This document shows, in pieces, positions 22,559 to 30,548 of a stretch of DNA of 36,876 bases. Numbering within the stretch: position 1 is the stretch's first letter; every line of letters begins with the position of its first letter. The position numbers were made by a program, and so were the translations under genes. The notes under the pieces are model-generated. The model was not told the DNA's origin. It did not search any database and saw only the letters and a program-made list of their open reading frames with translations. Source of the stretch: a virus; IMG/VR virus record IMGVR_UViG_3300020159_001341, positions 1-36,876 of that record; one strand, given 5' to 3'.

Positions 22559-22993
22559 GTGCCCAAAATTATTAGACAAGAACCATCACCGTCTGAGGAC
22601 AATTACATCCAAAGACTTACCGAAGAATACCTCAAGTCAAAGACCTTCAGTGATTTAGCCACTGCCCGTACCGACGAATTGAAAAAAGAGTTGTCGGCGT
22701 TAGTTGACACTGATGGGTATGCCGACCATAAGGGAAGCAAGTGGATTGAGACCAAGGGCGGTATTCAGTTAAAGCGTGAGCGTCGCGTCTCAGTTTCCTT
22801 AAACCATGAGTCAGCCCGCGAATGGGCTGAGAAGAATGACCTGTGGGATCAGGTATCCGTCACCGTTCAGATGTTGGATGAAGATGCCCTTGCCACCGTG
22901 GCTTGGGAACACCCTGAATTGCAATCAGAAATCCAGGAACTGTACTCCGAAAAGGAATCGTGGGCTTTTAAGGTCATTGAACCTAAAAAGTAA
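22559..22993 (+). CDS. 144-aa unknown soluble protein
   Basis: Starts at GTG 22559 behind CAGGAGGACC, a strong ribosome binding site. The N-terminal half is helical (YIQRLTEEYLKSKTFSDLAT...DELKKELSALVD, residues 17-50). The second half is mixed, with GSKWIETKGGIQLKRERRVS strands and a helical end rich in Glu and Trp. The pattern is reminiscent of small phage proteins near replication and recombination genes, such as nuclease-inhibitor or siphovirus Gp157-like proteins, but I do not recognise it. Function unknown. Confidence 0.7.
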   Translation: MPKIIRQEPSPSEDNYIQRLTEEYLKSKTFSDLATARTDELKKELSALVDTDGYADHKGSKWIETKGGIQLKRERRVSVSLNHESAREWAEKNDLWDQVSVTVQMLDEDALATVAWEHPELQSEIQELYSEKESWAFKVIEPKK

Positions 22994-23026
22994 TACATGA
23001 TAACCTTAAAACAAAGGGAGGCAGTC

Positions 23027-23209
23027 ATGTCTAAGTCAACAACCGATCAAGTACCTCCCGGGAGATGGGAATGTCCGAAATGTGGCTCTCTACTGGAGAC
23101 GATGATCCCAACGAACGGACCACCTCTGTGTTCCCGACACACTGGTGGCGTCGTCCCGTTCATAATGACAACCAAGAAGCCCGCGAAGGAGACTCCGAGT
23201 TCATCCTGA
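23027..23209 (+). CDS. 60-aa zinc-ribbon protein
   Basis: Start MSKSTTDQ at 23027 is preferred over the upstream ATG 22997 because AAAGGGAGG (about 23013-23021) precedes it at good spacing. The motif WECPKCG (residues 15-21) with a later LCSRH (residues 34-38) makes a likely four-ligand Cys2/Cys-His zinc site. The C-terminus is Lys/Pro/Ser-rich. It may bind nucleic acid or another replisome protein; the exact role is unknown. Confidence 0.65.
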   Translation: MSKSTTDQVPPGRWECPKCGSLLETMIPTNGPPLCSRHTGGVVPFIMTTKKPAKETPSSS

Positions 23210-23211
23210 CA

Positions 23212-23376
23212 ATGGATGCAATTATTAGTCTTTTACGAGTAATCTCTGTATGTCCAACTGAAGATTTAGCAAATGCATTATGTGATTCTGAAACTGGTGT
23301 TTCATTAGATGAACAAGAGCGAATAGTCTCATGGTGCGATAATTTGGCTGACGATATTGTTAGTTACGAGGAATAA
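23212..23376 (+). CDS. 54-aa small acidic protein
   Basis: ATG 23212 comes 2 bases after the zinc-ribbon gene stop, so translation is likely coupled; no strong own ribosome binding site is visible. The frame is open further upstream (to 23065), but that part overlaps the zinc-ribbon gene and looks like its shadow. The product MDAIISLLRVISVCPTEDLA is helical and then acidic, ending in ADDIVSYEE. No family recognised. Confidence 0.55.
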   Translation: MDAIISLLRVISVCPTEDLANALCDSETGVSLDEQERIVSWCDNLADDIVSYEE

Positions 23377-23378
23377 CA

Positions 23379-23807
23379 ATGGGGATTGACCCAATTGAAC
23401 TAATGGGAGGATTGCCTGACTGGCCTGGTTCCCGTCCACCTAAAAATAGAGGTAAAAACAAACCAATTGCAGTCAATACTATTAATGGCGCACGATCTAA
23501 AAGTTACCGCATTAATGGAGTAGATGTAGAAATGTTCACAATTGGCGAAGCAGGAAAAGCAATTAACCGATCAGCAAGTACACTAAGAATGTGGGAGCAT
23601 CAAGGGTGGATACCAAAGACCAACTACAGGACATCCGCACCTCGGAAATCCCAGTTACCAAACAAAGTACCCAAGGGTCGTCGCCTGTACACTCGCAAGC
23701 AAGTAGAATTCCTGAACGATTGTATAAAGCGCTTCAACTTGGACGACAGAAACTCCAAGCACTGGAATGATTTTAGACATTACGCAATAACTAATTGGCC
23801 CAAGTGA
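23379..23807 (+). CDS. MerR-like HTH protein
   Basis: A 142-residue protein. Residues 50-105 fit the MerR/excisionase-type winged helix: VEMFTIGEAGKAINRSASTL, RMWEHQGWIPK, then GRRLYTRKQVEFLNDCI. The N-terminus (residues 1-45) is Pro/Lys/Gly-rich and probably disordered. The dimerising and effector domain of true MerR proteins is missing, so it is more like a phage DNA-binding switch or recombination directionality-type protein. No integrase is in the window, so a role in transcription or replication control is favoured. Confidence 0.75.
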   Translation: MGIDPIELMGGLPDWPGSRPPKNRGKNKPIAVNTINGARSKSYRINGVDVEMFTIGEAGKAINRSASTLRMWEHQGWIPKTNYRTSAPRKSQLPNKVPKGRRLYTRKQVEFLNDCIKRFNLDDRNSKHWNDFRHYAITNWPK

Positions 23808-23941
23808 CTTGGGAAATTCTTAAGAAAAGCGCACCGAACAGCAAATCGCAAGATATGCTCGGTCACCAAGAACTTATCGGTCGCCAATAGGCGCCTGACA
23901 AGTAACCAACAAACACAAACACACACGAGAAAGAAAACACC
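23808..23941 (+). promoter_or_regulatory. 134-bp leader before the SSB gene, A/C-rich end
   Basis: The gap between the MerR-like gene and the SSB gene is one of the longest in the replication region. Its last 45 bases are almost pure A and C (CAACAAACACAAACACACAC around 23908-23927), an unstructured leader of the kind that favours ribosome access, followed by GAGAAAG before ATG 23942. A 28-codon frame from GTG 23804 runs through the first part but looks unlikely. A promoter for SSB may lie here; I could not place -35 and -10 boxes with confidence. Confidence 0.4.
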
Positions 23942-24670
23942 ATGCCAAGATACGATGATGACGACGACGCTTTTGAAAAAGATGAAGTCGCCTACGAAGC
24001 CCCAAGAAAGTCACGAGCCGTTGAGGACGATGACGATGATGATGATGCCCCCGTGCGTAAAGCAACCAAAGTTGCAGAAGCACCCCGCAAAGTAATTCGC
24101 GGTGGTTGGGAAGGCGTCTCCCAGTTAAAGTCAAGCGTTACCGACTCGTCATACGCACAGCGCCTCAAGATTGCTGAAGAGCCAATCATTATCAAGTTCC
24201 TTGAAGCCGCACCATACGCCGCCTATCGCCAACATTGGATGGAGCGCACTGGTCAGAAGTCATTCACCTGCATCGCCAATATTGATGATCGTGGATGCCC
24301 ACTGTGCGAATCAGGTAACAAGCCCAGCAACAAGTTCGCATTTAATGTGGTCCTGTTGACTCAAGGTGAAGAACCCGTACTTCGCTCATACGAAGTTGGC
24401 TCACGCGTCATTGACCAGTTGAAGAACTTCAATGATGATCCACGCCAAGGACCACTCCCCAAGCACTACTGGGCTGTTTCACGCTCAGGCAAGGGTGCGA
24501 CCACCGCTACCAACCATCAGTTGGTAAAGGCTCGTGACCTTGAAGAGGAATGGGGTGTTCAGGACTTGAGCGATGATGAATTAGGCAAGTTTCTTCGGAG
24601 TGCTTATACGGAAGAGATTATCCCGATTCCCAACCGCAAAGAATTACTCGCCATTTCGTCTGAAGAATGA
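23942..24670 (+). CDS. single-stranded DNA-binding protein, T4 gp32-like, with acidic N-terminus
   Basis: A 242-residue protein. The N-terminal 40 residues hold two poly-Asp runs (YDDDDDAFEKDE and DDDDDDD). The core (about residues 55-200) includes a zinc-binding-like pattern SFTCIANI...RGCPLCESGNK, a Cys-x-x-Cys pair with a nearby Cys and His, as in the gp32-like SSBs of many phages, followed by FAFNVVLLTQG. Such proteins coat single-stranded DNA and contact polymerase through an acidic tail, usually at the C-terminus, so here the tail seems moved to the N-terminus. The stop overlaps the polymerase start by 4 bases. Confidence 0.72.
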   Translation: MPRYDDDDDAFEKDEVAYEAPRKSRAVEDDDDDDDAPVRKATKVAEAPRKVIRGGWEGVSQLKSSVTDSSYAQRLKIAEEPIIIKFLEAAPYAAYRQHWMERTGQKSFTCIANIDDRGCPLCESGNKPSNKFAFNVVLLTQGEEPVLRSYEVGSRVIDQLKNFNDDPRQGPLPKHYWAVSRSGKGATTATNHQLVKARDLEEEWGVQDLSDDELGKFLRSAYTEEIIPIPNRKELLAISSEE

Positions 24671-26766
24671 GCGTAAATATTCGTAGCGAGGGGAGGGGTC
24701 TAACAGCCCCTCCCCTTGTTGTTTCTACGATTGAAGAAATCCATGAGATCGTTAAGATCGTGCAAAGCGTAGGTGCTTTTGCATTTGATGTGGAGACACG
24801 CGGAATAGTTGAGCGTCATGCTGACGCCATGAATGCATTTAACACTGAACTCAAGCAACACCTAGCCGACATGGTGACTACTTCCCCAGCGGTTAGGGAA
24901 GCCACGCAAGAACGACTGATGGAAAAGTGGCGAGGTATCATCGCCCTTGATCCCTTGCGTAACGAAGTCTTTTGGATTGGTATAGCCACCGATGGTCATT
25001 CCTGGGCTATACCAATGGGTCATCTATGCGGTGAGATCATTGTCCCCGAAGAAGTTGGTGACGGTTCAACCGTTCCCCCTACTGGCTACCGCAAACTAAA
25101 AAAGGATGGGACTGAGTCCGAGGCAAAGATTCGTTACCGTATCCCCGCCGTATTCAGTGCACCACCTGAACAACTATCTCGTTCTGATGTGTTTAAAGCA
25201 TTAGAACCCTTATTCTCTGACCCAAATATCATCAAGGTGGGTCACAATGTCAAGTTTGACGCCCGCTCTATTCGCAAGTATCTAAATGTTGAGTTACCTT
25301 TGTCAGGATTTATGGACACGATGCTCATGCAACACATCGTGAATGAGAATCTCCGTGGCTACAGCCTGACAGATTTAATCGCCCATAACTATGATGGGCA
25401 TGATGCCTACTACAAAGAAGGCAAACTCGGCAAGATCATTAATACCGTGGCGTTCTCATCGGCTACCAAATATGTGCATCTAGATGTCCGCTGGACATGG
25501 ATGCTGTACAAGCGACTGTGGAACAAGATCAAGAATAAAGAGGGTCTACGAAACGCCCTTGATCAAGATATGGTCGTACTCCGTGTCATTATGGATATGG
25601 AAGACATTGGTATTCCTGTCAAGAAAAGTGCCATGGTTGTCCTTGGTCGTGAACTGGATGGTCGCATGCGCGATCTCTTAAATGAGATGTCCCAGTTCAC
25701 TCCCTTAGGGTTCAACCCCGACAGCAACAAGAGCAAGCAAGAATTCTTATTTAAAAGCAAAGCAGACGGTGGTCTTGGTCTAAAGTCCCACAAGCAGACC
25801 GCTAAGGGCGCATCATCTGTTGACGAAGAAGCATTGCGCTTCATTGAAAATGCCCACCCACTCATCCCACTGTTACTTGAGTGGCAAGAAGTAAAGAAGA
25901 TGAAGTCAACCTATGTGGACAGCCTTCTTCTAAAGTTAGTCAACAACAGCCTTCACCCCTCATATCATCTCCACAGAACCGCAACTGGTCGCCTGTCTTC
26001 TAGTAACCCCAATCTTCAAAACATTCCAAGAGATTCCAGCATCCGGAGTTTGTTCGTAGCACCAGCCGGTCATACATTGCTCGTGGCTGACTATGATCAG
26101 ATTGAACTAAGGGTTATGTGCATGTTTTCTAAGGATAAGAATATGAGTAAGTTCTTCCTTGAAGAGCAGGACATCCATGCTGGCGCTGCCGCCCTTGTCC
26201 TAAACAAACCAGTCGCTGATGTAACTTCCGAGGAACGACAGTTGGGTAAGGGGGTTAACTTTCTGACAGCGTACGGTGGCGGTGCACAGAAACTTGCCCG
26301 TACTACGGGAATTACTGAAAAAAGAGCAAGAGAAGTAATTAATAACTATTACAAACAATTTAGTGGAATATCTGCGTGGAAGAATACTGAGATTATAAAA
26401 GCAATACAGCGCGGGTATGTGAGTACCTTGTCAGGTCGTCGTCGTCGGCTACCTGAACTTACAAGTCGTGATGAAGGTTTGCGAGCACGAGCAGAACGCC
26501 AAGCAATCAATGCTATTGTTCAAGGTTCCGCGGCTGATATCTGTAAGATCGCTATGATTGATGTTCATGAAGCACTTAAACCATTCAATGCCAAGATACT
26601 GGTACAGGTGCATGACGAGTTAGTGGTAGCAGTCCCAAATAAGTACATAGAAGAAGCACAAAAAGTAATGGTTCAAGCCATGGGTCAAGACCGAGTTATC
26701 GCTGGTATCCCATTGAAGGTATCCTGTCATTCAGCAAACTCATGGTCGGAGGCTAAGGGAAAATGA
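24667..26766 (+). CDS. polA: family A DNA polymerase with 3'-5' exonuclease domain
   Basis: A 699-residue protein. Exonuclease: FAFDVETRG (Asp/Glu, about residues 38-46), VGHNVKFDARSI (about 192-203) and YVHLDVRWTWMLY (about 269-281), so all exo motifs look intact. Polymerase: TATGRLSSSNPNLQNIPR (about 438-455), motif A DYDQIELR (about 475), O helix RQLGKGVNFLTAYGGG (about 524-540), with Phe at the ribose-discriminating position, and motif C VHDELVV (about 648). There is no 5'-nuclease domain. The linker between exo and pol holds an inserted ~60-residue segment between exo motifs I and II. ATGA-type coupling joins it to SSB. Confidence 0.96.
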   Translation: MSVNIRSEGRGLTAPPLVVSTIEEIHEIVKIVQSVGAFAFDVETRGIVERHADAMNAFNTELKQHLADMVTTSPAVREATQERLMEKWRGIIALDPLRNEVFWIGIATDGHSWAIPMGHLCGEIIVPEEVGDGSTVPPTGYRKLKKDGTESEAKIRYRIPAVFSAPPEQLSRSDVFKALEPLFSDPNIIKVGHNVKFDARSIRKYLNVELPLSGFMDTMLMQHIVNENLRGYSLTDLIAHNYDGHDAYYKEGKLGKIINTVAFSSATKYVHLDVRWTWMLYKRLWNKIKNKEGLRNALDQDMVVLRVIMDMEDIGIPVKKSAMVVLGRELDGRMRDLLNEMSQFTPLGFNPDSNKSKQEFLFKSKADGGLGLKSHKQTAKGASSVDEEALRFIENAHPLIPLLLEWQEVKKMKSTYVDSLLLKLVNNSLHPSYHLHRTATGRLSSSNPNLQNIPRDSSIRSLFVAPAGHTLLVADYDQIELRVMCMFSKDKNMSKFFLEEQDIHAGAAALVLNKPVADVTSEERQLGKGVNFLTAYGGGAQKLARTTGITEKRAREVINNYYKQFSGISAWKNTEIIKAIQRGYVSTLSGRRRRLPELTSRDEGLRARAERQAINAIVQGSAADICKIAMIDVHEALKPFNAKILVQVHDELVVAVPNKYIEEAQKVMVQAMGQDRVIAGIPLKVSCHSANSWSEAKGK
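24689..24720 (+). terminator. terminator-like hairpin inside the first codons of the polymerase gene
   Basis: AGGGGAGGGG (24689-24698) pairs perfectly with CCCCTCCCCT (24707-24716) around the loop TCTAACAG and is followed by TGTTGTTTCT, a loose T-rich tract. It lies 22-50 bases into the polymerase gene. This is a likely attenuator or translational brake that keeps polymerase well below SSB on the same transcript. Its effect is inferred from structure. Confidence 0.65.
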
Positions 26767-27260
26767 ACGAAGAGTATGAACCGCTAAACCATAGGACATT
26801 CCTCCTGACTATGTCCCCACAGGATGGTCAAGAGATTGCCGAAATGGCTGGTTTCTCGCTTCCCTCAGAAGAAGTTATGGAACAGGAAACTACAGATGTT
26901 ATGGGTAAGTGGTTTACCCTAAAGGCTCTTGGGCTACTTGACGACATAACTAAGTGCTCTGAATGGGTGTCCCATATCATCCAGTTACAAAATGACCTTG
27001 ATGAGAAAGAGGTTGATGTTTCCGTCGCCTTGTTCACCTCGTTTGGTGTTTCACTTATAACCATGCTCTTAGATAACCAAGATATTAAAATATGTGGAGA
27101 AATCCCACTAGTTATTCCACCCGATGCACTCAACCAGGTGATCTCAGTGATTAGTATGTTCTCAATTGACCCTCCCGATTCCGATTCCGATTACGACGAT
27201 GAGGATGATGGATGGGACGCATATTTCAACGAAGAACAGGAGGACGAAGACGATGAGTGA
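26763..27260 (+). CDS. 165-aa acidic protein of unknown function
   Basis: Coupled by ATGA to the polymerase gene. Residues 1-130 are a predicted all-helical protein with hydrophobic stretches that are amphipathic rather than membrane-spanning (VSVALFTSFGVSLITMLL is the most hydrophobic, about residues 85-102). The last 35 residues are strongly acidic (SDYDDEDDGWDAYFNEEQED). Acidic tails of this kind often mimic DNA or bind SSB-interacting partners. No family recognised. Confidence 0.65.
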   Translation: MNEEYEPLNHRTFLLTMSPQDGQEIAEMAGFSLPSEEVMEQETTDVMGKWFTLKALGLLDDITKCSEWVSHIIQLQNDLDEKEVDVSVALFTSFGVSLITMLLDNQDIKICGEIPLVIPPDALNQVISVISMFSIDPPDSDSDYDDEDDGWDAYFNEEQEDEDDE

Positions 27261-27624
27261 CTGGTGGTCAAGAAAAATAGGTAATCAACCCTCACCCCCA
27301 CCTCGGACGCCCCCATCAACCATGCCGTCTAGCCCGAGCAACATTAGGTTTCCTCAGGTCCAACAGCCCGCACCTCAGGCACATTCACAAGTTCAAGCAT
27401 CTGTTGACGCAAACGGTGAAATTAACATGGGTGAAGCAATCCGCTCATGGAAGGGTGGCGAAGCCGCAAGGCGCGAAACACATGACTGCCCTGAATGTGG
27501 CAGTAGCCTAGTGTTCAGCCGATCAAAAGGAATGATCAATGGTCATGCCCCTGCACCCCGCTGTTACTGTTGCGGATGGAATGGTAAATACTCACAAGCA
27601 GACCAATCTTCTTGGTCTATCTAA
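27253..27624 (+). CDS. 123-aa proline-rich zinc-ribbon protein
   Basis: ATG 27253 (MSDWWSRKIG) is chosen over ATG 27166, which is deep inside the preceding gene. Residues 10-55 are Pro/Gln/Ser-rich and likely disordered. Residues 75-115 form a zinc ribbon, CPECGSSLVFSR...PRCYCCGWNG, with four or five cysteines. It overlaps the acidic gene by 8 bases and sits before recA. Similar Pro-rich zinc-ribbon proteins occur in many phages without a known role. Confidence 0.7.
   Translation: MSDWWSRKIGNQPSPPPRTPPSTMPSSPSNIRFPQVQQPAPQAHSQVQASVDANGEINMGEAIRSWKGGEAARRETHDCPECGSSLVFSRSKGMINGHAPAPRCYCCGWNGKYSQADQSSWSI
27600..27618 (+). promoter_or_regulatory. hairpin before recA
   Basis: AGACCAA and TTGGTCT (7 bp) pair around TCTTC at the end of the zinc-ribbon gene, 21 bases before ATG 27640. 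It may protect or attenuate the recA part of the transcript; it may also be chance. Confidence 0.3.
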
Positions 27625-27639
27625 CAAACGGAAAATAAG

Positions 27640-28653
27640 ATGGACACTTTTGAATCAATCAAGGACATCATCAATAAGAAGCATGGTGCTAACACCATCA
27701 TCAAGGGTTCAGAGATGCGCCAAGAACTTCCCCGTATTACTACGGGAGTCTTGGCATTTGACCTCATGCTCGGCGGCGGTTGGCCTGTCAACCAATGGTC
27801 TGAGATCATTGGAGACGAGTCATCAGGGAAGACTGCCCTTGTTCTAAAGACAATCGCGGCTAACCAAGCATTAGACCCAGAGTGGGTCGTCCTGTGGATC
27901 GCGGCTGAAGAGTTCGTTCCTGAGTATGCCCAAGCCATTGGCATTGACCTAGAGCGCATTTGGATTGTTGAGACCAACATCATGGAACAGGCGTACGATC
28001 TCATTACTAAGGCTTTAGATAACCGAGCCGTGGATTGCATTGTGGTTGACTCGTTCCCAGCACTCATTCCTAACGATGAGAATGAAAAAATGATGGAAGA
28101 GTTCACCGTAGGTCTCGGTGCACGACTCACTAGTAAGTTTATGAAGAAGAGCGCTAAGGCTCAGAAACGCTCAATGGTTAACGCTGATCGCGGTTGCACA
28201 GGTTTAATGATTAATCAGTGGCGCGAAAAGATTGGTGTTATGTATGGAGACCCCCGAACCACACCAGGTGGTAAGGCTAAGAACTACCATTACTTCACTC
28301 GCGTAGAAGTTAAACGCGATGAGTGGATCAAAGAAAAGGACGAAGCCTTTGGTCAGGTCATTAAAGCGCGTACTTTAAAGAATAAGACTTACCGCCCACA
28401 ACAGACAGCGCAAGTTGACTTCTACTTTGCGGACGGTAGCGCCAGTGGTTTTAAACTCGGTGAGTTTGACACCATAAAAGATATCGTTAATATCGCCATC
28501 GCTATTAACGCCATCACACGCGCTGGTGCGTTCTATTCATTCAACGGTCAAAAGTGGCAGGGCAAGGACGCTGTCCTTGCATCAGTCCGCGAAGACCTTG
28601 ATCTTAGGAATGCACTCACCGAAGTCGCACGAAATCATTTCGCTGTCAAATGA
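27640..28653 (+). CDS. recA: RecA-like recombinase
   Basis: A 337-residue protein. Walker A is IIGDESSGKTALVL (about residues 62-75), Walker B DCIVVDSFPALIP (about 130-142), and the L2-region segment GCTGLMINQWREKIGVMYGD (about 186-205) matches RecA, followed by TTPGGKAKNYHYFTRVEVKR (about 207-226), the conserved bacterial RecA block. It is closer to bacterial RecA than to T4 UvsX. The C-terminal domain is present but diverged. It catalyses strand exchange for recombination-dependent replication or repair and is followed by nuclease genes that make a full recombination set. Confidence 0.93.
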   Translation: MDTFESIKDIINKKHGANTIIKGSEMRQELPRITTGVLAFDLMLGGGWPVNQWSEIIGDESSGKTALVLKTIAANQALDPEWVVLWIAAEEFVPEYAQAIGIDLERIWIVETNIMEQAYDLITKALDNRAVDCIVVDSFPALIPNDENEKMMEEFTVGLGARLTSKFMKKSAKAQKRSMVNADRGCTGLMINQWREKIGVMYGDPRTTPGGKAKNYHYFTRVEVKRDEWIKEKDEAFGQVIKARTLKNKTYRPQQTAQVDFYFADGSASGFKLGEFDTIKDIVNIAIAINAITRAGAFYSFNGQKWQGKDAVLASVREDLDLRNALTEVARNHFAVK

Positions 28654-28982
28654 TCATCGGCTCAGACGGTAGCGAAAAGCGGTACATTCAGAAGAAGTCG
28701 CGCAAACAAGAAGACCGAACAGCATCTGCCTATAAGGGGAGCCGTAACGCTGGGTCAGGATCGGGTTGGTTGCGTAAGAATGATGTCAGATCAGAACATT
28801 TTCTTATTGAGAATAAGTTTACAGATAACCTTAAATCTTACTCAATCAAGTTCACGGACCTCCGTGACCTAGAAACTGTGGCTATCAAAGAAGACCGAAC
28901 GCCAGTTCTACAATTTGACTTAGGTGGCAAGAGGTATGTCATCCTGCGTGAAGACGATTTCTTGGAGATGATCAGTGAGTAG
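28650..28982 (+). CDS. PDDEXK-like nuclease, Holliday junction resolvase-like
   Basis: A 110-residue protein coupled to recA by ATGA. The pattern NAGSGSGWLRKNDVRSEHFL (residues 33-52) then IENKFTDNLKSYSI has the spaced Asp (NDV) and Glu-x-Lys (ENK) expected of a small endonuclease, with a leading glycine/serine loop usual in phage resolvase-like proteins. QFDLGGKRYVILREDDFLEM closes the fold. The functional assignment is by motif and by its place after recA. An alternative is another nucleic-acid enzyme of the same fold. Confidence 0.6.
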   Translation: MIIGSDGSEKRYIQKKSRKQEDRTASAYKGSRNAGSGSGWLRKNDVRSEHFLIENKFTDNLKSYSIKFTDLRDLETVAIKEDRTPVLQFDLGGKRYVILREDDFLEMISE

Positions 28983-29994
28983 CAGTAAATGGTTATTAGA
29001 CCAGTTCAAAGAAAATGCTAAATCAACTGGACGGATCGTACCAATTGTCCGAGTCCAGGCGTCATTAGAAAATGTTAATGGTCAGGCTAAGCGCGATACC
29101 TTAGGCTTACACCCCAGCGAAATCTGCAAGAAAGATTGGTGTCCGCGCTCGTCATGGTATGCAATTAAGGGTTTCCCTAAACCAGCCGAGACACTCACCT
29201 TTGGTCGTCTTAACATCTTTGCTGAAGGTAACGCCATCCACCATAAGTGGCAACAGTGGTTACGGAACGCTGGAGTACTGCGAGGGTTGTTCAAGTGTAA
29301 TGCCTGTGGAACTGTCTCAGAAGAAGACTTCTCATTATGTAGTTGTGGTTCCAACAGTATCCGTTACGCAGAAGTTCCAATCCGTAATGAGGAATACAAC
29401 ATCACGGGTCATGCAGACGGAATTGTTGAAGATGCAAACGGTCAACTTTTGATTGAGATCAAGAGTGTCGGCACTGGAACCATTAGATTTGAGGCTCCTG
29501 AGTTATTCGTACCTTACTCTAAGGGTGAAATAACCATAGATGAGTTATGGAATCGCATCCGTAAGCCTTTCCCATCTCACCTCCGCCAAGCAAACATGTA
29601 TATGTTTTGCACGGGCATCCATGAACTAGCATTCATCTACGAATGGAAACCTACTCAGGATGTCAAAGAATTCAATGTCAAGTTTCAACCTGAAATTATT
29701 GAGAATATCCTTACTGGATGCGACACTGTTAACACACATCTTGAAGGTAAGAGACCACCTATGCGCCCAATGTGGGCGTCAGGAATAGACAACGCAACAT
29801 GCAAGAAATGCCCATACAAAAACAAATGCTGGGGAGAAGATGATGACACGAATAATCAGATCAGTACCATCCAACGATCCGTTGGAGAGGTTCACGGACA
29901 AGTTCAGCCTTCCAGCGAGACCAGCGGAAGCGCCACCCGAGATACCGAGGGACCTAGACGGGTTATCAGACGCCGATCTGATGAATCTCTATAG
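28975..29994 (+). CDS. Cas4/RecB-like PD-(D/E)XK exonuclease with zinc ribbon
   Basis: Starts at GTG 28975, overlapping the resolvase-like gene by 8 bases. The 339 residues contain HPSEICKKDWCPRSSWY (about 42-58, the first Cys of an Fe-S cluster type), an inserted zinc ribbon FKCNACGTVSEEDFSLCSCG, the nuclease core GHADGIV...LLIEIKSV (Asp and Glu-x-Lys, about 143-163), QANMYMFCTG (Gln motif, about 204-213), and a C-terminal Cys set CKKCPYKNKCW. This is the Cas4/AddB-like arrangement of an exonuclease with an Fe-S cluster. It likely resects DNA ends for RecA. The last 50 residues are low-complexity and share DNA with the next gene. Confidence 0.85.
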   Translation: MSSSKWLLDQFKENAKSTGRIVPIVRVQASLENVNGQAKRDTLGLHPSEICKKDWCPRSSWYAIKGFPKPAETLTFGRLNIFAEGNAIHHKWQQWLRNAGVLRGLFKCNACGTVSEEDFSLCSCGSNSIRYAEVPIRNEEYNITGHADGIVEDANGQLLIEIKSVGTGTIRFEAPELFVPYSKGEITIDELWNRIRKPFPSHLRQANMYMFCTGIHELAFIYEWKPTQDVKEFNVKFQPEIIENILTGCDTVNTHLEGKRPPMRPMWASGIDNATCKKCPYKNKCWGEDDDTNNQISTIQRSVGEVHGQVQPSSETSGSATRDTEGPRRVIRRRSDESL

Positions 29995-30340
29995 AGAGTT
30001 CATGGGTTGGGTCTCCTACTCACAGGCTGAATTAGTCAAGGCTGAGATTGACGAAGACAAGCAGTCACATAAATGCCGACTATCTGAGTCCATGGTCCTT
30101 ATTAGCCAGTGGAACTCAGCCGACAAGGCTGACCGAGTAACCTTGGCTAAAGCACGACGCGATGTAGACCCCGTGGTGGTTGCCCAACAGGAGGCATACC
30201 AAGTTGCTCGCGCATATCGTAAACTGGTACAGACTATGTTTGATACCTGTGAGCGAGGAGCACAACTCCTATCCCGTGAACTATCCCGACGCATCGGGCT
30301 TGGTAGCAAAGACAACCGAATAGCAAGGTACACAGCATGA
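29840..30340 (+). CDS. 166-aa unknown helical protein overlapping the Cas4-like gene
   Basis: ATG 29840 or 29843, behind GGGGAGAAG, gives a 155-base overlap with the Cas4-like gene in another frame. The overlap frame reads as sensible protein here (PLERFTDKFSLPARPAEAPP), while the Cas4-like tail is low-complexity. Residues 45-150 are strongly helical, starting LSDADLMNLYREFMGWVSYS, with heptad-like charge; a coiled coil or structural role is likely. A later start at ATG 29981 cannot be excluded. Function unknown. Confidence 0.7.
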   Translation: MMTRIIRSVPSNDPLERFTDKFSLPARPAEAPPEIPRDLDGLSDADLMNLYREFMGWVSYSQAELVKAEIDEDKQSHKCRLSESMVLISQWNSADKADRVTLAKARRDVDPVVVAQQEAYQVARAYRKLVQTMFDTCERGAQLLSRELSRRIGLGSKDNRIARYTA

Positions 30341-30546
30341 GCGACATCTATGAATGGCTTAAGAATAAACAAACCATCAACACGGCGTCAGGCGTCTCTT
30401 ATGATGTCACTAAGTTTGCCGAGGCGGTTCATCTAATTGAAACGCTCATGGCTGACCGTGACAAACTGGCTCAGGTCATTGCCTCCATGTACAAGTGGAC
30501 TGACAAGAGTACTGATGACATCCTCAAGGCTTTTAAAAAGGTCTGA
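30337..30546 (+). CDS. 69-aa small helical protein
   Basis: Coupled by ATGA to the preceding gene. MSDIYEWLKNKQTINTASGV opens a small helical fold, followed by a conserved-looking acidic helix (FAEAVHLIETLMADRDKLAQ) and a Lys-rich end. No family recognised. Confidence 0.6.
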   Translation: MSDIYEWLKNKQTINTASGVSYDVTKFAEAVHLIETLMADRDKLAQVIASMYKWTDKSTDDILKAFKKV

Positions 30547-30548
30547 CG

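Noticed and set aside
23804-23890. 28-codon frame from GTG 23804 overlapping the end of the MerR-like gene (GTGA).
   Set aside because: Too short and no ribosome binding site; the overlap is suggestive but the region is more easily read as a leader for SSB.
28975-29994. The Cas4-like gene as part of a CRISPR-Cas system.
   Set aside because: No other cas gene or repeat array is in the window; stand-alone Cas4-like nucleases are common in phage recombination modules.
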